Shown: one piece after another, positions 60,386-64,000 of the stretch | Position numbering within the stretch: the stretch's first letter is position 1 | Layout: each line of letters starts with the position of its first letter | Source of the DNA: Pseudomonas psychrophila | GTDB taxonomy: Bacteria; Pseudomonadota; Gammaproteobacteria; Pseudomonadales; Pseudomonadaceae | Assembly (NCBI RefSeq): GCF_001043005.1 | Contig: NZ_JYKZ01000012.1 | Location: 1 to 64,000, forward strand | Reading direction: 5' to 3' | Length of the DNA stretch: 64,000 nt | Translations under genes and position numbers: made by a program | The notes under the pieces: model-generated | What the model saw: only the letters and a program-made list of their open reading frames with translations | The model's database searches: none | Told to the model about the DNA's origin: nothing

Positions 60386-61177
60386 ATGATTGTTCTGCCA
60401 TGGCCTTATCTGGCACTTCTGACCCTCGGCTACGGACTTGCCCTGAGTTATGGGCAACTGGGTGTTCAAACCCTTATAGCCATTGGCCTACTGACCCTCA
60501 GCGGGCTCGCCGTTCTCCAACGCAAAAGCCATTACCTGCGCTATGCCGGACATGCACTGTTTGTAGTGCTGGCTGTGGCGCTGGCCCTGCATTGGCTACC
60601 CGGTTTTCATAACGGCCGCGCCATCAACCCGGCAAGGCTGACGCCGGATGCCGTGCCATTCTCGATGTACTTCAACCTGGACAAGCCGCTGATTGGTGTC
60701 TGGCTGCTGCTGGTGTGCCCATGGATCGCGCCCCGCTTTGCCTGGCGCGCATCCCTGGGCGCCACGTTGATGGGCCTGGCGCTGGCAGCCAGTATGGCGT
60801 TGGGCGGTGCAATGCTGCTGGGCATGATCACCTGGGCACCCAAATGGCCACATCAGGGCACCCTCTGGCTGCTGAATAATCTGCTGCTGGTGACACTGGT
60901 GGAAGAGGCTCTGTTTCGCGGTTATATCCAGGGCGGATTGAGCCGCAAACTGAAAATGCTGCCCTATGGCCAGACGGTAGCGCTGGTCGCCGCCTCGACC
61001 CTGTTTGGCCTGGCGCATGCGGCTGCCGGCTGGCAATGGATGTTGTTGGCGGGGCTGGCCGGGGTCGGCTATGGCCTGGCTTACCGCTTTGGCGGACTGG
61101 GCGCGGCAATTGCCACCCACTTTGGGCTCAATGTGCTGCATTTCGTGTTTTTTACTTACCCGATGCTCACGCCCTGA
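60386..61177 (+). CDS. CPBP-family intramembrane protease
   Basis: A 263-residue polytopic protein. The protease motifs are EEALFRGYIQG, FGLAHAAAGW and THFGLNVLHF, carried on adjacent helices. CPBP enzymes cut within the membrane or process prenylated/peptide substrates; the target here is unknown. I chose ATG 60386 (AAGGATCTTC upstream). The frame extends to 60272 across the REP, which is not coding. Confidence 0.83.
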   Translation: MIVLPWPYLALLTLGYGLALSYGQLGVQTLIAIGLLTLSGLAVLQRKSHYLRYAGHALFVVLAVALALHWLPGFHNGRAINPARLTPDAVPFSMYFNLDKPLIGVWLLLVCPWIAPRFAWRASLGATLMGLALAASMALGGAMLLGMITWAPKWPHQGTLWLLNNLLLVTLVEEALFRGYIQGGLSRKLKMLPYGQTVALVAASTLFGLAHAAAGWQWMLLAGLAGVGYGLAYRFGGLGAAIATHFGLNVLHFVFFTYPMLTP

Positions 61178-61291
61178 CGGTCTGCATCAGCCGTGACGGG
61201 TTGTTCGCCGACAACCCGACACGTGAAATATAAATTAAACAATTTCTTGCCCATGCCGACAGCCTGTCAAAGTCTTGCGGATTGAAACGAC

Positions 61292-62857
61292 ATGCGTAAC
61301 AACCAGCCCATCACTCAACGCGAACGCACATTCCCCGCGCAACAACGGTTGATCTCCACGACCGATGCCAAAGGCGTCATTTCCTATTGCAACGATGCTT
61401 TTGTCGAGATCAGCGGGTTTTCGCGTGAGGAGCTGATACGCGCACCGCACAATCTTGTGCGCCATCCCGACGTGCCGTCTGCCGTGTTCGAGCATATGTG
61501 GAGCACCCTGAAAAAGGGCGCGCCGTGGATGGGTATCGTCAAGAACCGCTGCAAAAATGGCGACCATTACTGGGTCAATGCGTATGTCACCCCGATCTTC
61601 GAGAACGAACGCGTGGTGGGCTACGAGTCGGTACGGATCAAACCGACCGCCGAACAGATCCGCCGTGCCGAAGGCCTGTACTCACGCCTCAACCGGGGCA
61701 AATCGGCCGTGCCGCAGCGTGACAAGTGGCTACCGGTGCTGCAGGACTGGCTGCCTTTTATTCTGGTCAGCCAGTTGAGCTTCATGATTGGTGCCCTGCT
61801 CAACTCCAGCTGGGGATTTGCCCTGGCAGCCGTGCTATCGATCCCGCTGGGATTGCTCGGCCTGAGCTGGCAACAGCGCGGGATCAAGCGCCTGTTGCGC
61901 CTGGCCGAACAAACCACGTCCGATCCGCTTATCGCCCAGATGTACACCGACAGCCGTGGCCCGCAAGCGCGTCTGGAAATGTCCATCCTGAGCCAGGAAG
62001 CACGCCTCAAAACCTGCCTGACCCGCCTGCAGGACACTGCCGAGCATTTGAGCGGGCAAGCCCGTCAATCCGACATCCTGGCGCACAAGAGCTCTGTCGG
62101 GCTGGAGCGCCAGCGTGTAGAAACAGAACAAGTGGCAACTGCGGTCAATCAAATGGCCGCGACCACTCAAGAAGTTGCCAGCCACGTGCAACGCACTGCG
62201 GACGCCACGCAGGAAGCCAACCGCCTGACCAGTCGCGGCCGAGATATTGCCGGTGAAACCCGCGAGGCCATTGAACGCTTGTCGGTGGTGGTAGGAGAAA
62301 CCGGGGCCACGGTCACGCAACTGGCCAAGGACAGCGACGAGATCGGCGGCGTGGTTGATGTGATCAAGGGCATTGCCGACCAGACCAACCTGCTGGCCTT
62401 GAACGCTGCAATCGAAGCCGCGCGGGCGGGCGAAATGGGTCGCGGCTTTGCCGTGGTGGCTGACGAAGTGCGCCAATTGGCACAACGTACCAGCACATCA
62501 ACCGGGCAGATTCACAGCCTGATTGCAAAGCTGCAACAGACTGCCGCCACTGCCGTGCAAACCATGAACGCCGGGCACCGTCAGGCTGAGGAAGGGGTGG
62601 CCCGCGTGCTGGAGGCGGACAAGGCCCTGGTGGGCATCAGCGAAGCGGTGGCCAATATCACCGACATGACTGCCCAGATCGCCGCCGCGACCGAAGAGCA
62701 AAGTGCAGTGGCTGAAGAAGTCAGCCGTAACATCAGCACCATTGCCGATCTCGCGGACCAGACCTCCGAGCAGGCGCAGCACTCGGCGCTGTTGAGCGAA
62801 GAACTGAGCCAGACCGTAAACAGCCAGTACTCGCTGGTAGCGCGGTTTAACCGCTGA
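61292..62857 (+). CDS. aer: Aer-like PAS-domain chemoreceptor
   Basis: A 521-residue methyl-accepting protein. A PAS domain (about 20-125, with CNDAFVEISGFSREELIRAP and FEHMWSTLKKGAPWMGIVKN) is followed by a membrane anchor (about 150-195, LSFMIGALLNSSWGFALAAV ...) and the signalling domain with the hairpin tip NLLALNAAIEAARAGEMGRG. PAS-FAD sensing of redox state for energy taxis is established for Aer; FAD binding is inferred. A REP hairpin follows. Confidence 0.88.
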   Translation: MRNNQPITQRERTFPAQQRLISTTDAKGVISYCNDAFVEISGFSREELIRAPHNLVRHPDVPSAVFEHMWSTLKKGAPWMGIVKNRCKNGDHYWVNAYVTPIFENERVVGYESVRIKPTAEQIRRAEGLYSRLNRGKSAVPQRDKWLPVLQDWLPFILVSQLSFMIGALLNSSWGFALAAVLSIPLGLLGLSWQQRGIKRLLRLAEQTTSDPLIAQMYTDSRGPQARLEMSILSQEARLKTCLTRLQDTAEHLSGQARQSDILAHKSSVGLERQRVETEQVATAVNQMAATTQEVASHVQRTADATQEANRLTSRGRDIAGETREAIERLSVVVGETGATVTQLAKDSDEIGGVVDVIKGIADQTNLLALNAAIEAARAGEMGRGFAVVADEVRQLAQRTSTSTGQIHSLIAKLQQTAATAVQTMNAGHRQAEEGVARVLEADKALVGISEAVANITDMTAQIAAATEEQSAVAEEVSRNISTIADLADQTSEQAQHSALLSEELSQTVNSQYSLVARFNR

Positions 62858-62860
62858 CCC

Positions 62861-62890
62861 TTGTGGGAGCGAGCCTGCTCGCTCCCACAA
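62861..62890. repeat. REP hairpin, perfect
   Basis: TTGTGGGAGCGAG-CCTG-CTCGCTCCCACAA, a perfect 13-bp stem between the receptor gene and the convergent hydrolase. Confidence 0.9.
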
Positions 62891-62895
62891 ATCGT

Positions 62896-63579
62896 TCAAG
62901 GTTGCTGCAACCACCGCGCTATCTTGTCTGCCGCCGCATCCAGATGCTGCTCATGGGTCAACCCCGAAGCCTTTAATGGCTTCAGGTCGTGATCCCCCGA
63001 CACGAGCCACGACACTTCAATACCCGGTGCCAGCGTGTAGGCCTCCACCGCCTCCCGGTTGCCCAGCGCATCACGCTCGCCCTGCACAATCAGAGTCGGC
63101 GTTTGCAGTTCAGCCAAGTGCGCCACACGCGGTTTTTCCGGTTTGCCTGCGGCATAAAACGGATAACCCAGGCACACCAGAGCGTGCGTCTCTAGCTCAT
63201 CAGCAACCAGACTGGCCATGCGCCCGCCCATCGACTTGCCGCCGATGGCTAATTGCCCAGCGACATGCCGTCGCACCTCGGTAAATACCTCATGCCAGCA
63301 TTCAAGCAATTTTGCCTGCTGATTGGGTGGCCTTTTACCACCATCTAGCCGTCGCTGAGCCATGTACGGGAACTCGAAGCGCAACACGCTCACCCCGCGT
63401 GCAGCAAGGCGCTCAGCCATGCCTGTCATCCAGGCACTGTCCATCGGAGCCCCCGCACCGTGGGCCAGAATCAGCGTCATGGATGAGGGGGTTGGCGCGC
63501 CATTCCACAGCCAGCCCCGCTGTTCCACGCACTTCAGCCATTGATCCCCGTCAATACCGTCCTTGCCTGCTACACCCAT
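62896..63579 (-). CDS. Alpha/beta hydrolase, KANL3/Tex30-like
   Basis: A 227-residue hydrolase: LILAHGAGAPMDSAWMTGMA at the N-terminus, the nucleophile elbow GGKSMGGRMASLV (Ser in GKSMG), and a late SGDHDLKPLK with the catalytic His. The substrate is unknown. I chose ATG 63579 (GAGGCAAGC upstream). It is divergent from ccoN. Confidence 0.82.
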   Translation of the reverse strand: MGVAGKDGIDGDQWLKCVEQRGWLWNGAPTPSSMTLILAHGAGAPMDSAWMTGMAERLAARGVSVLRFEFPYMAQRRLDGGKRPPNQQAKLLECWHEVFTEVRRHVAGQLAIGGKSMGGRMASLVADELETHALVCLGYPFYAAGKPEKPRVAHLAELQTPTLIVQGERDALGNREAVEAYTLAPGIEVSWLVSGDHDLKPLKASGLTHEQHLDAAADKIARWLQQP

Positions 63580-63652
63580 GCTTGCCTCGCTTTTAGTCTG
63601 CCTATAACTCCAGGCGTGCCTTTGTATTCGCCTGAACCGTGGATGGGGAACC

Positions 63653-64000
63653 ATGAACACTTCTACAAGTACCGCCTACAACTACAAGGTGGTCCGCCAA
63701 TTTGCCATTATGACGGTGGTTTGGGGCATCGTCGGTATGGGGCTCGGGGTATTTCTCGCCGCGCAGTTGGTCTGGCCAGAACTCAATTTCAATTTGCCTT
63801 GGACCAGTTTTGGGCGCCTGCGCCCTTTGCACACCAACGCGGTCATTTTTGCCTTCGGTGGCTGCGCCTTGTTCGCCGCCTCGTTCTACTCGGTGCAACG
63901 CACCTGCCAGGCCACGCTGTTCTCGCCCAAGATTGCGGCGTTTACCTTCTGGGGCTGGCAACTGGTGATTGTGCTCGCAGCCATCAGCCTGCCGCTGGGT
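63653..64000 (+). CDS. ccoN: Cytochrome cbb3 oxidase subunit I (start only)
   Basis: The first 116 codons of the heme-copper subunit. The N-terminus MNTSTSTAYNYKVVRQFAIM, the first helix (VVWGIVGMGLGVFLAAQL) and FGRLRPLHTNAVIFAFGGCA, which carries a heme-ligand histidine, identify CcoN. It is the catalytic subunit of a high-affinity terminal oxidase. The gene continues past the right edge. A neighbouring Aer-like receptor gene fits a respiration-linked locus. Confidence 0.93.
   Translation, partial: MNTSTSTAYNYKVVRQFAIMTVVWGIVGMGLGVFLAAQLVWPELNFNLPWTSFGRLRPLHTNAVIFAFGGCALFAASFYSVQRTCQATLFSPKIAAFTFWGWQLVIVLAAISLPLG

Overview
The window is a 64 kb piece of a Pseudomonas chromosome, most likely from the P. 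fluorescens lineage in the broad sense; the species cannot be fixed from sequence alone. Gene order and proteins such as the pyoverdine iron-release operon fpvGHJKCDEF, the ECF sigma factor PvdS, a PA1571-family peptide, an IbpA heat-shock gene with a ROSE-like leader, an Aer-like chemoreceptor beside ccoN, and many REP palindromes built on GTGGGAGCGAGCCTGCTCGC all point there. Most of the window is core metabolism on both strands in short operons. I found no CRISPR array, prophage, insertion sequence or integrase.

Region 1-8.6 kb looks accessory. It holds the end of a periplasmic solute-binding gene, a small hypothetical gene, a decayed GNAT acetyltransferase, the tricarballylate/citrate catabolic set tcuR-tcuA-tcuB-tcuC, a second decayed GNAT gene broken by an 8-bp tandem duplication, an orphan ParA ATPase and a beta-barrel outer-membrane protein. 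No REP element occurs before 10.28 kb. Region 8.7-17 kb holds tRNA-Val, a PuuB-like oxidase, a C39-peptidase-like lipoprotein without its catalytic residues, several unlisted small genes (a 55-aa membrane peptide, a 31-aa peptide behind a perfect 13-bp palindrome), a TerC-family protein, an NhaR-like regulator, an MFS exporter and sstT.

Region 17-31.7 kb is mixed housekeeping: a DUF1993 protein, MFS transporter, yceH, a shikimate-dehydrogenase-like gene, small proteins, azlCD, dps, a SAM methyltransferase, DUF2975 with an HTH regulator, pbpG, ibpA with its sigma-32 promoter and RNA thermometer, dusC, a thioesterase, a duplicated tRNA-Glu/tRNA-Ala pair and gltX.

Region 31.9-50 kb centres on iron and periplasmic redox. 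A 2-hydroxyacid dehydrogenase and a siderophore-interacting reductase precede the eight-gene fpvGHJKCDEF operon, which takes iron from ferripyoverdine in the periplasm. Then come cycA, a copper-type two-component pair (dsbS-dsbR) divergent from a dsbD-tlpA-dsbG operon, and pvdS with a Fur box in its promoter. No pyoverdine synthesis gene is in the window, so these iron genes are separated from the pvd peptide-synthetase genes, or the latter are missing.

Region 49.7-64 kb holds an exonuclease, ppnP, an MsbA-like ABC exporter, a PA1571-family peptide, pdxB, a MATE pump, tusA, rlmM, acnA, a CPBP protease, an Aer-like receptor, an alpha/beta hydrolase and the start of ccoN. The clearest candidates for undescribed biology are the palindrome/31-aa peptide/lipoprotein unit near 12 kb, the catalytically dead C39 lipoprotein, and the frameshifted GNAT with an 8-bp repeat.
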